NCBI GenBank assembly: GCA_963575745.1
Contig: CAUYUJ010002724.1
Location: forward strand, 17,501-81,500
DNA length: 64,000 nucleotides
Source: Prorocentrum cordatum
Taxonomy: Eukaryota; Sar; Dinophyceae; Prorocentrales; Prorocentraceae
Direction: 5' to 3'
Each line of letters begins with the position of its first letter. Position 1 is the first letter of the stretch. Shown here one piece after another: positions 31,641 through 43,615 of this stretch. The notes under the pieces are model-generated. The model worked only from the letters and a program-made list of their open reading frames with translations, had not been told where the DNA came from and ran no database searches. Made by a program: the position numbers and the translations under genes.

Positions 31641-33080
31641 GCATTCATGTGCGTTTGGGGTGGGCAGTGGCAATCAGTGCGCGTGAGTCGAGCATAGCTG
31701 CACTTTGCCTTGAGTTTCAACGCGGGGCGCGCGTGTTTGCAAATGCTCGCTCGGTGGGCGCGCGGTTCGATGAAGTCGGGGGCGCCAGGGGCGGCTCTGC
31801 TTCGAGTGCCTCTGGCGCGTCGCATGCGCCGCGGAGCGCCCGGGCGGGCGCGGGTGGCGGCGATCCGCTTGGTAGCCCCGGTGCGCCGCCAGGTCCGCGC
31901 GGCGCGGCCAGCGGGGGGGTCTCCTTGGAGAGCGAGCGTGGCACTGGCGCCGCGTCTTCTTTGTCCGGGCAGCCGTGGCCGCCTTTGCGCCGGGGGCAGA
32001 AGTGCAAGGCGTCTCTGCTGGCTGCTGGCTGCGCGCAACGGTGGCGACATTCGCGCGGAAGCGGGCGCTTCTTCCGACGAGCAGGCGCCGGGTGGAATCG
32101 ATTCGCGCGCGTGGGCGTCGCGCTCGGTGCCGCCGCGGCGACGGCGATTCACGCCCGCTAGAGACGATCCCTCGAAGTGTTTTGCTCGTAGTTTGCAGCG
32201 CGGCAAAGCGCCCCTTGCGGGCGGCGAGGGGTCGTGTGTAAGACATTTCGCGCAGCGGGAATACCCCGGCTGGCGCGAGTGAGTGGGCGGCCCTTTCCTG
32301 ATGCCAAGTTGTTGGAGTTCCAGCGGAGGGCTGCTCGCGCGTTTCTGCGTGGCCCGCCTGAGTCCGACGCGCGCCAGTGCGTCAGGGGCGCCGTCCCGAT
32401 CGGAGACTGCGCGTTTCGGCGACGGTGCTCGGGGGCTGAAGCGCCGGAGGTAGCGCCGGCGGCGTGTCCCGGCGAGGGCGCGGGGGCGCCTGCCATCGGC
32501 GCAGCCGCGGCGGCGGCGGCTCGGGTTCCGTTGGGGCGCGACGGGCGCGCGTGCTCTGCGCGGCGCGCCAGCGTGTCCGAAATTGCCGCCGCCGCCGCCG
32601 CCGCGAGGCGCGCGGTGCGCCGAGATCCGTCGGGGAGGCAGGCGCGGTTGCATATGGTTGACCAAACCGGCTGGAGGAGCTGCGCGTCTGCGTCATGAGT
32701 CGGCTGCTCGCGATGAGGGGGCCCCCCTCATTGGCCTGGACATGTTGGCCGAGCACAGGCTGCAGCAGATGCGCGATCACCCGCGCCCGCGCCCACGCCC
32801 GCCCGGCGCTCGAGCCCGCGCCCGCGTCCGCGCCCCTGCCGGCGCCAAAGCCCCGCGCCCGCGCCAATGCCCTGCGCCCGTGCCCGCGCCCGCGCCCGCG
32901 CCCGCGCTCGCGCCCGCGCCCGTGCCCGCGCTCGCGCCCGCGCCCGCGCCCGCGCGCGCGCCCGCGCATGCTCCCGCGGCCGCGCCGGCCCCTCCTCTCC
33001 CTCCATGTCCTTTTCCTTCTCGTCGTCGTCTTCCTTCTCTTGTTACTTGTTTTTCTCTTGGCCCTCGTCCCCCGACCCCC
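31641..33080. repeat. very GC-rich block with CGCGCC hexanucleotide run
   Basis: GCC trinucleotides occur at about 32500-32610. From about 32776 to 32990 the sequence is a run of CCCGCG/CGCGCC units. Long frames on both strands (190-343 aa) read ARARARAR or PRPRPRPR and follow from base composition. CT-rich sequence follows at 33000-33075. Confidence 0.75.
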
Positions 33081-33249
33081 TTTCACGGGAGCGTATGTAG
33101 AATTTCCTCGGCGACGTCGCCGCTCTGGCTGGCTGGGGCGCTTTTTCCGACAGCCAGATCGCATAACCCTTGGGGCAATCCCCCGCGCTAGATCATTGAA
33201 GCAGTTCTCGCGGGCCGCCAGGGCGCCACATCAAGCCGCCTGGACAACC

Positions 33250-34040
33250 CGATCGTGTACAGGATTTGGGTGACAATTACATGATTTTGATGACCCGTTC
33301 GGATTTCTAACGTGCTGTGGCGGCCGCACAGGGAGGGGGCTCCAGCCTGAAACGTCCCGCAATTCGCTCGCCGACGCGGCTCTTTCTCGAGCCGTCCTCC
33401 AAATCCACGCTTCAGAAGCCGACTATTTTTCAGACATCTACAGGTTTTGGATGACGCGCGCGGATTGCTAACGTGATTTGGTAGCCTCATATGGATGGGG
33501 CTCCCGTCTGAGATTCTCTAGCAAATCATTCAGAGTCGAGGCTTCCTGTCGAATTTCCCCCCAAAACCATTCTTCAATTACCATACGATGAAAACAATCA
33601 CCAGCATGATGCGCGGGCCTCTAAAGCGGGGAACTTCGGCTTGAAATTTCCTCGCGTTTCATTCGCCGAAGAGGATCCCGTGCGAGTCGTCCTCGCGATT
33701 TGCCCCTTGGGGCCTCCTGGGGTGCTCAAATGTTATGCCTGGTGGAATATTCCGATCACCCGTTCGAATGGCCAACGTACGCGCTCCCCATAGGGAGGGA
33801 ACTTCCGTATGAGAGTTTCTCTCGCAGACAAAGCCACTGCTCAAGACATCCTCACGATTTGCCCCCTTGGGCTGCTCAAGTGCCATGCCTGGTGGAGTGT
33901 TCCGATGACCCGCTCGAACTGCCAACGTAAGCCGCGTGCCACGTGTGGAGGGGTCTGCCGCTCGACGCTGCCTCGCACGCCACTCTCAGACGGGGCCCCC
34001 GCTCGAGACATCTTGACGATCTGCTCCTTTGGGGTGCTCA
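33250..34040 (+). repeat. diverged ~155-bp satellite, first segment
   Basis: Monomers share GATGACCCGTTCGGAT-like, CTAACGTG/CCAACGTA, GGGAGGG and CTTGGGGTGCTCAAGTG motifs. Equivalent points lie near 33286, 33445, 33750 and 33900. Copies differ strongly, so the array is old. Confidence 0.65.
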
Positions 34041-34044
34041 AGTG

Positions 34045-34440
34045 TCATGGGCGTCCAAAGCCCGACGAGCGACGCAGTTCAAAACCGCAAAACGCTTACC
34101 AGGGGCGCTGGCGAAGGCACTGGAAAACTCCCGTGTGGAGCTTGCAGGCTCGGAGAGACCTTGTGGGTCACGCTTGCCAGGGTGCTGGAAAACATGTCTG
34201 GGGATCTTGCAAGCCTCTAGAAACGAGCTTCCAAAGAGCTTCGAAGGACCTTTTGGAGAGCTCCGGGGAACGCGTATTGGGAACGAGTGGGAAGACGCTT
34301 CTCGGGACCCGCTGCTGGGACTGGCAACCTGCTCCGAGAATCGTGGACCGGCGGGGGTGGGCGTCGGTTCCTCACCACCCACCTCCGGCTTCGTCTCTGA
34401 AACTCTCTGCTGCAAGCAGCTATCCGGGAATAAACGTTCA
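34045..34440 (-). repeat. dispersed repeat, minus copy, interrupting the satellite
   Basis: Breaks the 155-bp satellite just after GCTCAAGTGTCATGG. Read on minus it has CCGCCGGTCCACGATTCTCG, CAGCGGGTCC and AAGGTCTCTCC, matching 24262-24486 on plus. Satellite motifs resume at about 34440. Confidence 0.5.
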
Positions 34441-34800
34441 AATTGTCAACATCAAGTGCGGTCCCCATCGTGAGAGTTCCGTGCAATTCACTCACGGGCG
34501 AGCCCCTCACTCCAGACACAGTCACGGATTGCCCCCCTTGGGGTGTTCAAGTGCTATGCCTGACGGGGTATTCCGACGATCCGATCGAATTGCCAACATG
34601 ACATGCTGACGCCACAGGGTCGCCTGAGAGTTTTTCGCAAGTTACGCACGGACGACGCCCCCGTTCGACATACTCACGGTTTGCCTCTGTGGGGTGCTGA
34701 ACTGCTGTGTTTGGTAAAACATTCCGATGACCCGCTCGAGCTACCGACAGGAAATTCGTGCCACTTTGTGAGGGGGGTCCCGCTTGAGATTTCCCTCAAG
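34441..34800 (+). repeat. diverged ~155-bp satellite, second segment
   Basis: Two more monomers with TTGGGGTGTTCAAGTGCTAT and TTCCGATGACCCGCTCGAG (34723). TTCCGACGATCCGATCGAA lies about 153 bp earlier. Confidence 0.65.
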
Positions 34801-34894
34801 GTGAGTATGTGCGTGTGTGAGTGTGTATGGCAGTGGTCCGTGGTGATGCTGGTGAGTTGTGATGATGAGTGATTGTGTGAGTGTGAGCGTGTGC

Positions 34895-35018
<124 letters not shown>

Positions 35019-35079
35019 CGATGCTTATCATTGTGATGGTAATGGGGGTGTGTTCCTGCGCGGGGTTTCTAGAGAACCC

Positions 35080-35640
35080 TACTTAAGACATGGGGGAAAT
35101 GTAAGCCCAGCCGCCCCACGGGCGTAGCTCGGGCCTGCCCTCATGGGTCTTCGTGAACAGGGCGGCGACTGCTCGAGAGGCGCTCCCACCAGCAGCACCT
35201 CCCTGGGGATGCACCATGTTGGGCCAGATGTACACCGTCGATAATGTGTCACGTGTATGTGTCTGTTCCATACCGTGCCCATCGAAGAGAATGCGCCCAT
35301 CGAAGAGAAAACGTTGTTCAACAACATGTAGGATACACCAGTCGACTCTCCAGGGGGCGGTCGCCATCCATCAAAGGGCAGCCAGAAATAGCCGAGCCTG
35401 TTCACGGCCATGCCGAACAGCTCTTTGTGGCGGTGCTGGGCGACATCAGCTTCCGAGCTGGGATCGGAGCGTGTCAGCCTCCATTCGGGCCGCGCGCCTC
35501 GAGATCTGCACGAAGGGTGAGGACGAGGACGATTGAACACGACGAGGAGGGGGAGGTTGAAGTATGGCGATTTCGGCCTCTGGGGCAGCTTCTGGGCTCC
35601 AGGACCATCGCCCTGGAAGTCCCTCGTCGAGCTTTCAGCG
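35080..35640. other. non-repetitive stretch without a supported gene
   Basis: Two overlapping minus frames (35079-35540 and 35083-35367) are open, with non-repetitive composition and a 15-bp CCATCGAAGAGAATG-like duplication near 35280-35310. I recognise no motif, so this could be a degraded coding fragment or chance. Confidence 0.25.
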
Positions 35641-35659
35641 GGCCTGAGAAGCGAGACGA

Positions 35660-36015
35660 GTGCAACAACGATGACGACGGCGACACTGGCGACGCCACTG
35701 CCGTGACGACCGCGACGACGGTGACCGCGACGACGTCGACCGCGACAACGGTGGCGACGGCGATGGCGACTACGGTGGCGGTGGCGGAGGCGGCGGCGGC
35801 GACGGCGACGTTGGCGACGATGGCTTTCTCAGGCAGGAAACCTGGCATTCGAAGGTGCCAGGTGGTGGAGAGCCGTGTGATGCCAGGTGGCGGAGATGGA
35901 AACGCTGGCGACGGCGGCGACGGCAACCACGATGACTAGCCTCCCACGATGGCAACGACGGCGACGACGTCCACTGGCGATGACGTCGGCGACGGTGACG
36001 ACAAACAGAGGACCA
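35660..36015. repeat. imperfect ACG/GCG/CGA trinucleotide repeat
   Basis: Strong three-base periodicity (GACGACGGCGACGGTGACC style) makes frames of 100-230 aa on both strands. A short non-repetitive island at about 35830-35890 reads GCCAGGTGGTGGAG. Confidence 0.8.
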
Positions 36016-37069
36016 TTCCTCCTCTGTCGGAATGGGCGTCTCGGACACAGTTGGACATTTGCGGTGTCTTAGACACTCCTCGAGTAGCATAATCATGCAA
36101 TTCTACTGATTTGACTCTTCGGGCTCTTCCCAGAGGCCTCCTCGTGTTCCGCAAGTGGGCCAGCTGCTTTCTGCACGGACACCTTTCAAGCAGTGTTCAG
36201 TTGAAGTGTATCCGTATGACATGCGGTTTGCTTTGACAGTGCTAGAGGAATGGTCGATTACCGCTCATCGTTTTATGTCCGAATTGCGTGGATGCTGGAT
36301 TCAAGTATTCTTCAAATGTATTGCGACGCCTACGACATGAACGATGGACTCCTCGTCGCTTTTCTTATCAGAATTATGGGTCCCCCGGTGGGTCCGCTGT
36401 AGTTGAGAGCCATGGGCAACCAGGCATTGCTGCAGCCCGTGCAGAGCATCTCGCCTTCACCAAATTCTTGCGGGGAGAAGCAGAATTAGGAGCACAGGTG
36501 CAGAAGGCAGTCTGTAAAGGATGATGCAGGGATGCGCATTCCTCATGATTCCCCGTCAGAGCCATTGTTAGCATGATAACTCGTTGAGTGAATACCTGCT
36601 TGCTTGCCGTCGCAGTCCAAATCGGTTGACCACGTGAGTGGATCCAGTCGTGAAAGCCGAGCACTGGGGAAACTTAGTGGAGTTGCAGGCTCCTCCTGAG
36701 CAGGGCTTGTATTAGCAAGATGTGGAAGTGGGCATGCAAGTAGGACCTTACTCGTAGGAGCGCTTAGGAGGTATATTGCTGAAAGATTTGACGAGAGACT
36801 TCGAGTGTTCGAATTGTGAGTACGACCAATTCGTGACTTCATATCTCTTACTAGAATCAGCATTGAATACACAGCTTCTTGTAGGTCTCCGAGCTGCAGA
36901 TTCGGGGAATACTGGCGGTATATGTACATCCCAGTGTTGCTGCTCAGGGGTTGCGACTAGTTCCGCTGCGTGCCGTTTTTATTCGATTGGTAGCGCTTGC
37001 TACAGGATGTTTCAGGATCGTTCCCCAGTGAGGCTTGCATGAGGGGCTCTTCCTTGGTTAAGTACCAGT
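36016..37069. other. non-repetitive stretch, no gene supported
   Basis: Lower GC than its surroundings. Short frames at 36155-36340 and 36288-36524 (plus) overlap and could be pieces of one degraded coding segment (EVYPYDMRFALTVLEEW, then RLRHERWTPRRFSYQNYG), but I cannot assign a family. Confidence 0.3.
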
Positions 37070-37072
37070 GCC

Positions 37073-37680
37073 GTGGGGGCTTACTTCGCAAGTTGCTCGG
37101 AGATTCTCCAGGTTCCTCGGGTTCCTCGGGCTCCTCGTTGCTCGGGGGTTCCTCGGGTTCCTTGGGTTCATCGGGTTGCTGGGATTCCGATGCTTCCCCA
37201 ACTAGGCTTGCCTAAGGGGTTCTTACTTGGTCAGAGTAAGGGTACCTCGGGGGCTTACTTTGCCCGGAGCTCGGAGATTGCCCAGGTTCCTCGGGTTCCC
37301 CGCCCTCGATGCTTCGGGGGCTTCTTTTGCTTGTTGATCGGAGGTTTCTCGGGTTCGGATTTTTCGTTGCTCGGAGATTCTCCAGGTTCCTCGGGTTCCT
37401 CGGGCTCCTCGTTGCTCGGGGGTTCCTCGGGTTCCTTGGGTTCATCGGGTTGCTGGGATTCCGATGCTTCCCCAACTAGGCTTGCCTAAGGGGTTCTTAC
37501 TTGGTCAGAGTAAGGGTAACTCGGGGGCTTACTTTGCCCGGAGCTCGGAGATTGCCCAGGTTCCTCGGGTTCCCCGCCCTCGATGCTTCGGGGGCTTCTT
37601 TTGCTTGTTGATCGGAGGTTTCTCGGGTTCGGATTTTTCGTTGCTCGGAGGTTCCTCGGGTGCCTCGGGTTCCTGGGGTT
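37073..37680 (+). repeat. ~285-bp tandem duplication built from TTCCTCGGG units
   Basis: Segments 37085-37225 and 37370-37510 are nearly identical, as are 37215-37330 and 37500-37620. This gives a ~285-bp period. Inside, TTCCTCGGG, CTCCTCG and TTGCTCGG units repeat. Confidence 0.85.
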
Positions 37681-37688
37681 CCAAATAC

Positions 37689-38008
37689 ACGCAATGCCAA
37701 GCAATGACACGCAAGGCCAAGCTTTGCCAAGCAATGCCAAGCACTGCCAAGCAAGGCCAAGCAATGCCAAGCAAGGCCAAGGAAGGCAAAGCAATGAAAT
37801 GCCAAGCTTTGCCAAGCACTGCCAAGCAATGCCAAGCACTGCCAAGCAATGCCAAGCAATGCCAAGCAAGGCCAAGCACTGCCACGCAATGCCAAGAAAT
37901 GCCATGCAATGCCAAGCAATGCCAAGCAATTTCGAGCAGTGCCAAGCAAGTCCAAGCACTGCCAACCAGTGTCAAGGCAAGTTCAAGCAATGCCAAGCAA
38001 TGCGCCGA
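37689..38008 (+). repeat. 10-bp tandem repeat CAATGCCAAG
   Basis: About 32 decamers such as CAATGCCAAG, CACTGCCAAG and CAAGGCCAAG, kept almost exactly in register. Frames reading AKQCQALPSN on plus and LGIAWHCLAL on minus are repeat translations. Confidence 0.95.
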
Positions 38009-38689
38009 TGCAACAGGAAGCCCCTCCTGATTTGGGGTCGCGCCGGGTTCATTGTGATCCGCTTGCGGCACTTGCTACAGGATTTCAAAGTTTTCCCATA
38101 TTTCCTGGGGGGTCGCCAGCTCCCGTCTTGGAAAATCCAGTCAGGTCTGGAAGCCTCAATCCCGTGCGTGAGCGCACGGCGGTGGCGCGTCCGTCCTGTT
38201 CCACACGGCGGTGCGTCCCAGGACGTTCCTGGGTTCACTCTGTGCGTGCCTGCTCCAGGACGATGTGCCCTAAGACTAGATTCAGGTCGGGCCTGCCCCC
38301 CTGCAGGGGAATTTTGGGTGAAAAAGTACAAATACTCAAAAAATACTCCCAGAATGGTCAGAAATAGTCAAAAGATCGTCCCCGGACTATCTTTTGACTA
38401 TTTTGGAATATTCCTCCTGTAGAGGGACAGGCCTGACTTCAGACTAGATCGTGGTGCGTCCCAAGTTTGTCCTAGGTGCGCTCTGTGCGTGTCCGCTGGA
38501 GAGTGGTGCGCTTCATGTCCAGACGATGGTGTGTCCTGGAGTCGCTCCAAGTCTACAGTCAACCCGCATAGTAAGGATGGGCAACCTACCCAAGGGTACC
38601 CTTGCATCCTTGCCCCTTCGGCCTATCCTTCGCCGCTTTCGCTGGCCGCGCCCCGCTCGAAAAGCTTCGAGATGGGCGTCCAAGGTCCA
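38009..38689. repeat. two-copy ~235-bp repeat and a 15-bp inverted repeat
   Basis: GGTGCGTCCCA...TCCTAGGTGCG...CTCTGTGCGTG occurs at about 38205 and 38450. Between them AAATAGTCAAAAGAT (38362-38376) and its exact reverse complement (38389-38403) form a hairpin with a 12-nt loop. No gene is supported. Confidence 0.65.
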
Positions 38690-39610
38690 TGTATATGCAT
38701 ATGTACATGGGTACGTGCATGTGTATGTATACATGCATACTTATCTACACGTCTGTGTGTGTGGCTGTGTATGCAAATGTCTATGCATATGTGAATGCAT
38801 CTGCATGTGTGTACGTAGCTGTATGTGCATGTGTATTTGCACATGTATGTGTTTGCATACACCTTATGTGTAGCTTTAGATGTACACATGTGTACACATA
38901 CATTTGTATGTATAGGTGTATGTACATGTATACGTATTTGCATCGGCATGTTTCTAGATTCATGTACATGGGTATTCGTATGTACATGTATATACATGTA
39001 TATGACTATTCCTTTGTATGGGTATCTGTATATTCATATGTCAATGTCTATGTCTACGTCTATGTTTATGTCCATGTCTATGTTTAGGTGTCTGCGTATG
39101 TGTATGCAGATGTACATGTGTATGCATATGTTCATGTTCATCTGTACATACATGCACATCTTTTTTTGTGTTTGTATAAATTCATACATATGCACATGTA
39201 TGTGTATGTGTATGCGTATACCTACTTGTACACGTATATACATGTGTATGCATCGGAACGTGTATATTTCAATATGATTACGTATACGTATATGAAGATG
39301 TCTTTGTATACTAGTATGTATACGTGTAGTTATAGTCGTATATATATATATAGATATATGCATTTGTATATGTATATGTATACGTGTATGTGCACGACTT
39401 TGTAATTTAAACGTACATGTTTACATGTATACATACGGTCTATATATAGGTAATCGTATACGTACATGCCCGTGTATGTGTATACGTGCACGTATACGTA
39501 GAGGTTTCTGTCTGCACATATGCACATGTTTATGCACACGTGTGTGTATATATATATATACACATATGTATATGTGTACACATTTACGCACACATCTATA
39601 TACACACCCT
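38690..39610 (+). repeat. GTATGTATAC-type alternating tract, plus orientation
   Basis: About 0.9 kb of near-hexameric GTATAT, GTATAC, ATGTGT and ATGCAT units, alternating purine and pyrimidine. All frames read Y/V/C/M/H repeats and are not genes. Confidence 0.9.
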
Positions 39611-39839
39611 CTCTCTTCCCTGGCTGACCACGCGCCTCGGCAACTCGTTGTGGCCAGTGCGGTTGAAAAGGCAGGAGCAAGGGGGCAACGGGGAGTACGG
39701 ATTATCGTGGTGATGCGGAAAATGCTTGTTCTGCAGCGCCACAGGCACTGGTTCCCCCGGGCCTCAGCCCGCGGCGGCCCGAATGGTCGCCTCTTCGCAC
39801 ATGGGCCGACGGCCTGTGCCTCAGCTACGGCAGGGGGGT
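39611..39839. other. unique spacer, no feature seen
   Basis: A GC-rich unique segment between two simple-sequence blocks, with nothing recognisable. Confidence 0.4.
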
Positions 39840-40660
39840 GGTGGCGGAGGAGGATGACGAGGAGGGAGAGGATGGGGGAGGAGGAATAGTAAGGGGAGGA
39901 ACAGGACAAGGAGGAAAAGAGGGGGAGGAGGAGGAGGAAGGGTGTCGTGGGGTGGAGGATGAGGCGGAGGAGGAGGAGGAGGAGGAGGAGGAGGCGGATG
40001 AGGAGGAAGAGGAGGAGGAGGAGGAGGAGGAGGAGGGGGAGGAGGAGGGGAGGAGGAGGAGGAGGAGAGGAGGAGGAGGGGAGAGGAGGGAGGAGGAGGG
40101 AGGAGGAGGGAGGAGGAGGGAGGAGGAGGGAGGAGGAGGGAGGAGGAGGAGGAGGAGGAGGAGGAGGAAGCAGCAGCAGCAGCAGCATAAAAACAATAAT
40201 ACTAAGAATAAGAAGACGAAACCTAATGACAATAATGCGAATAAGAAAAACAATGATACTGCGATCACGACGAATAACAAGAAGCATACTAATACTAGTA
40301 AGAAGACTAATCATAATTGTAATACGACGCAGGCTAATACTAATAGTAATAATACCAAGACGAACAATAATAAGAATCATAATATTAATATTATGAAGAA
40401 GAATAATACTATGACGACGAATAATGATAATAATAATAGTAATAGTAACACTAAGAAGAATAGTCACACGAAAATAATAATAGTAATACGAATAATACTC
40501 ATAATGAGAATAATAATAATTGCGAAGGCCTTACGGCCGTTGCCGCCGACCCTGAAGATGACGAAAGACAACACGAGGGGGGGGGCAGGAGGAGGAGGAG
40601 GAGGAGGAGGAGGAGGCGGAAGGGAGCAGGAGGAGGAAGGGTGAAGGGGGAGGAGGAGGA
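39840..40660 (+). repeat. GGA tract, AAT/ACG trinucleotide block, GGA tract
   Basis: GGA/GAG at 39840-40170, a short CAG run near 40170-40185, a block of degenerate A-rich triplets (AAT, AAG, ACT, ACG) at 40190-40520, then GGA at 40575-40660. A 268-codon plus frame runs through because every unit is a triplet. Confidence 0.9.
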
Positions 40661-40689
40661 GGCCTTATGGATGTTGGTTGGGATCTCGT

Positions 40690-41340
40690 GGTTGACCTCT
40701 CGGGGGCGTCTGGAAGGCAACTTGAAGCCTCTTGGGGGCCGTTGTGGGGCCTCTTGGGGCCTCTTTTGGGCCTCTTGGGGCTTCCGGAGGCCGTCTTCGG
40801 CGCATCTTGGGGGCGTCTTGGCGCCGCTCGGGGGCCTCTTGGGGCCTTTTGGGGGCCTCTTGGGGCTTCCCGGGGGCCTCTTAGGGCGGAAGTCTCGAAT
40901 TCTCGGTTCCTCGTCCCCCTCTTGGCCGTTTCTTGGGCCCGTCTTGGGGCCCTATTGGGCCGTCTTGGGCGCCTCTTAGGCTGTCCTGGGGCCTTCTTGG
41001 GCCGTCTTGGGGCCCTCTTGTAGGCCTCTTGGGGCGCTCTTGGGGGCCTCTTGGGGGCCTCTTGGGCCGTCTTGGAGTGTCGGAAAGCCGAAAAGGCGAG
41101 AAGGCCAAAATCATTCAAAAACCGATGTAAAATTGACGATTTTGGCGCCTGGGGCCCTCTTGGGTGTGCTCTTGGGGCTCTCTTGGAGCGTCTTGAGGGC
41201 CTCTTGGGCCGTCTTCGGGCCGTCTTGGGCGTCTTGGGGCCATCGTTCGTCGAGTCGAGGCCCTCTTGTACCCTTTTGGGGGTGTCTTCTGTCGCTCTTG
41301 GCTCGTCTTGAAGCTTTTCTGAGCTCCGGGACCCCCCGGG
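40690..41340 (+). repeat. 21-bp (10+11) CTTGG/GGCC repeat, copy 1
   Basis: Units such as GGGCCGTCTTGGGGCCCTCTT repeat. On minus it encodes a 328-codon frame reading PRRPKRAPRRPQ-like pentads. An interruption with GCCGAAAAGGCGAGAAGGCC (41087) and AATTCTCGGTTCC (about 40898) is also found, modified, in the copies at 49.9-51.1 kb. Confidence 0.85.
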
Positions 41341-41344
41341 GAGG

Positions 41345-42210
41345 ATGCGTATCTGGGTGGCGACCCCCCCCCGACCCCCCCCGGCGACCCCCCCCCGACC
41401 CCCCCCGGCGGGGAGGGTCATAATAAGAATAATAGTAATAATGCCAATAATAATATTAATACCAGTCAGAATAATACTGAGAATAATAATACTAAGACGA
41501 AGAAGACGAACACGCACACTAATACGAATATCACGAATAATAATAAGACGACTACGAATAAGAAACCGAATAATAATAAGAAGAAGACGAAGAAGACGAA
41601 TAAGAATAATACTAGTAATAATAATAGTACGAATAATACTAATAATACTAATAATAATACTAACAAGAAGACGAAGACGAAGAGGAGGAGGAGGAAGAGG
41701 AGGAGGAGGGAGGAGGAGCAGGAGGAGCAGGAGGATGAGGAGGAGGAAGAGGAGGGGAAGGGGGAGGAGGAGGAAGAGGAGGAAGAGGAGGAGGCGGAGG
41801 CGGAGGAGGTGGAGGTGGGGGAGAATGGGCGAGGAGGAAGAAGAGGAGGAAGAGGAGGAGGAGGAGGAGGAGGAGGAGGAGGACGAGGACGAATAATAGT
41901 AATACGGGGAATACCATTAGTAGTAATATTAGTAATGCTACTACCATTCGAAACAATATACGCTCACAACAATCATCATAAGGAAATAAAGACTACTTTT
42001 TTAATATGAGTGGTAATCATACTATACATCCTACTAAGATGAATACATTAATAATCATACTAATAGTAAGACCAAGACGAATCATACTATTACGAATAAT
42101 AGTCAGAGTAGTACTATGACTGATTACACTGCGAATGCTAATAGTACTATCGGTACTAATAGTACTATTAATACTATGAGTGCCAACAGCATCACGAGTC
42201 ATAGTAATGT

Positions 42211-42282
<72 letters not shown>

Positions 42283-42590
42283 CACTTCTACAACTACTTC
42301 TACTACTACCACTTCTACTACTACTTCTACTAGTAATTCTACTTCTTCTACTACTACTATCACTGATACTATTACTGTTACGAATAATATTTCCAATGCG
42401 AAGAAGACTACGAAGAAGAAACCACACAATTCTAAGAGGAGGTGGAGGAGGTGGAGGGGCAGAAGGAGGAGGAGGAGGATGAGGAGGAGGATGGAGGAGC
42501 AGGAGGAGGAGGAACATGAGCAGGAGCAGGAGCAGGAGGAGGCGGAGGTGGAGGAGGAGGATGTTTTTGAGGAGGGGGAGGGGGAAGGGA
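41345..42590 (+). repeat. CGACCCCCC run, AAT/ACT blocks, GGA tract and ACT microsatellite
   Basis: A C8-10 run at 41365-41415; degenerate AAT/ACT/AAG triplets at 41420-41670; GGA at 41675-41890; AAT/ACT triplets at 41895-42205; perfect ACT at about 42208-42280 then ACT/TCT variants to 42420; GGA at 42435-42590. The order triplet block then GGA repeats the 39.84-40.66 kb arrangement. Confidence 0.9.
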
Positions 42591-42599
42591 GGAAGGGGG

Positions 42600-43440
42600 G
42601 GGGTAAGTAGTAATTTTAGAGCTTAAAACTTGTAAGGCTGAGGGTGAACGGGGAGGGATGGAGGGGAACGGGGAAAGGGGATGGGTGAGGCGGAGCGGAG
42701 ACCATGGATGTAAAGGGAGGTGGGGTGGATCGAGCCGAGCACGGACGAGACTGTCCTGCAGCTGCGCTGCTTTCGGTCCTGCTGAAGAGCTCGAGCAAGC
42801 CCACAGACATGATCCCGCTAGCAGGGGAGTCGCCCCTTTCGAGCAAGTCAACGCGGATCCTTCCTCGGGCCTTGATTCAGTCAGTATGCGAAGTCACGCC
42901 TTTTCGGGTGTCGCGGGTCAACGCGGCTTCGACAGCGATAGCTGGCGCATCTATGTTCGACGAGGCTTTCCACGGCGCCGCGCGATGGGAGGGGAAACGA
43001 CCGTGACGAAGCAGACGCTGCGGGGGGCAGCCGCCTCTTGAGGTGCCCGTGCCCATGGCGCACAGGTCCCCGGCCGCCCTCCGTGCCCTCGGCAGAGTGC
43101 AGCTGGCAGTTCCCCCACCGCCTTGCGGAGCAGCTCGCTGGGCTCGTTGAGACGGCTCGCTCCTCCCTCCTTCTTCTGCCGCTGAGTGTCGTTCTCGCTC
43201 GCCCCCTTGCTCGACCGCGGAGGCGATGCTGCGGTCCACGTGCTCGTGGCGGCCCTGGACGGCGGCTCGCCGGCCCAGCCGCTCCGCTGCTCCACCAGCG
43301 GCGTCAACTTCGAGGATGGGGGCCCGTCGTTAGCCGTTGCCAGGGGCCCCCACGTGCCCAGGGTGTGTCTCCCTGGCACGGCTCCGTCCACTTGCAAAGG
43401 AGGGGATGTTGTTTCGGAATTGTGTTTGACTGTTTCAGGA
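42600..43440. other. unique GC-rich spacer, no gene supported
   Basis: Frames on both strands overlap without recognisable motifs. Confidence 0.35.
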
Positions 43441-43442
43441 GG

Positions 43443-43615
43443 GAAGAAGCACACAGACACCACTAATCGTCGATCCCCAGGAACATGTGGGAAAATATAT
43501 GGGAAGTGTGGGGGGGGGGAGAGAGACGCCCAGAAGATATGGGAAACTATGGGATATCCTGTGATCTGTGTGTGTGTGTGTGTTTATTTGTGTGTCCCAG
43601 GGACCCTTCAATGTT
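43443..43615 (+). repeat. dispersed ~170-bp repeat, copy 1
   Basis: Shares CACACAGACACCACTAATCG, CCCAGGAACAT, GGGAAACTATGGG and TATTTGTGTGTCC in the same order with 44768-44940. A GT run lies inside. Confidence 0.8.

Noticed and set aside
40531-41517. A 328-aa Pro/Arg-rich minus-strand gene, with related frames at 49.6-51.2 and 53.7-54.1 kb
   Set aside because: The 21-bp unit equals seven codons, so frames stay open automatically on both strands. The plus strand is equally open (GPSWGPLG).
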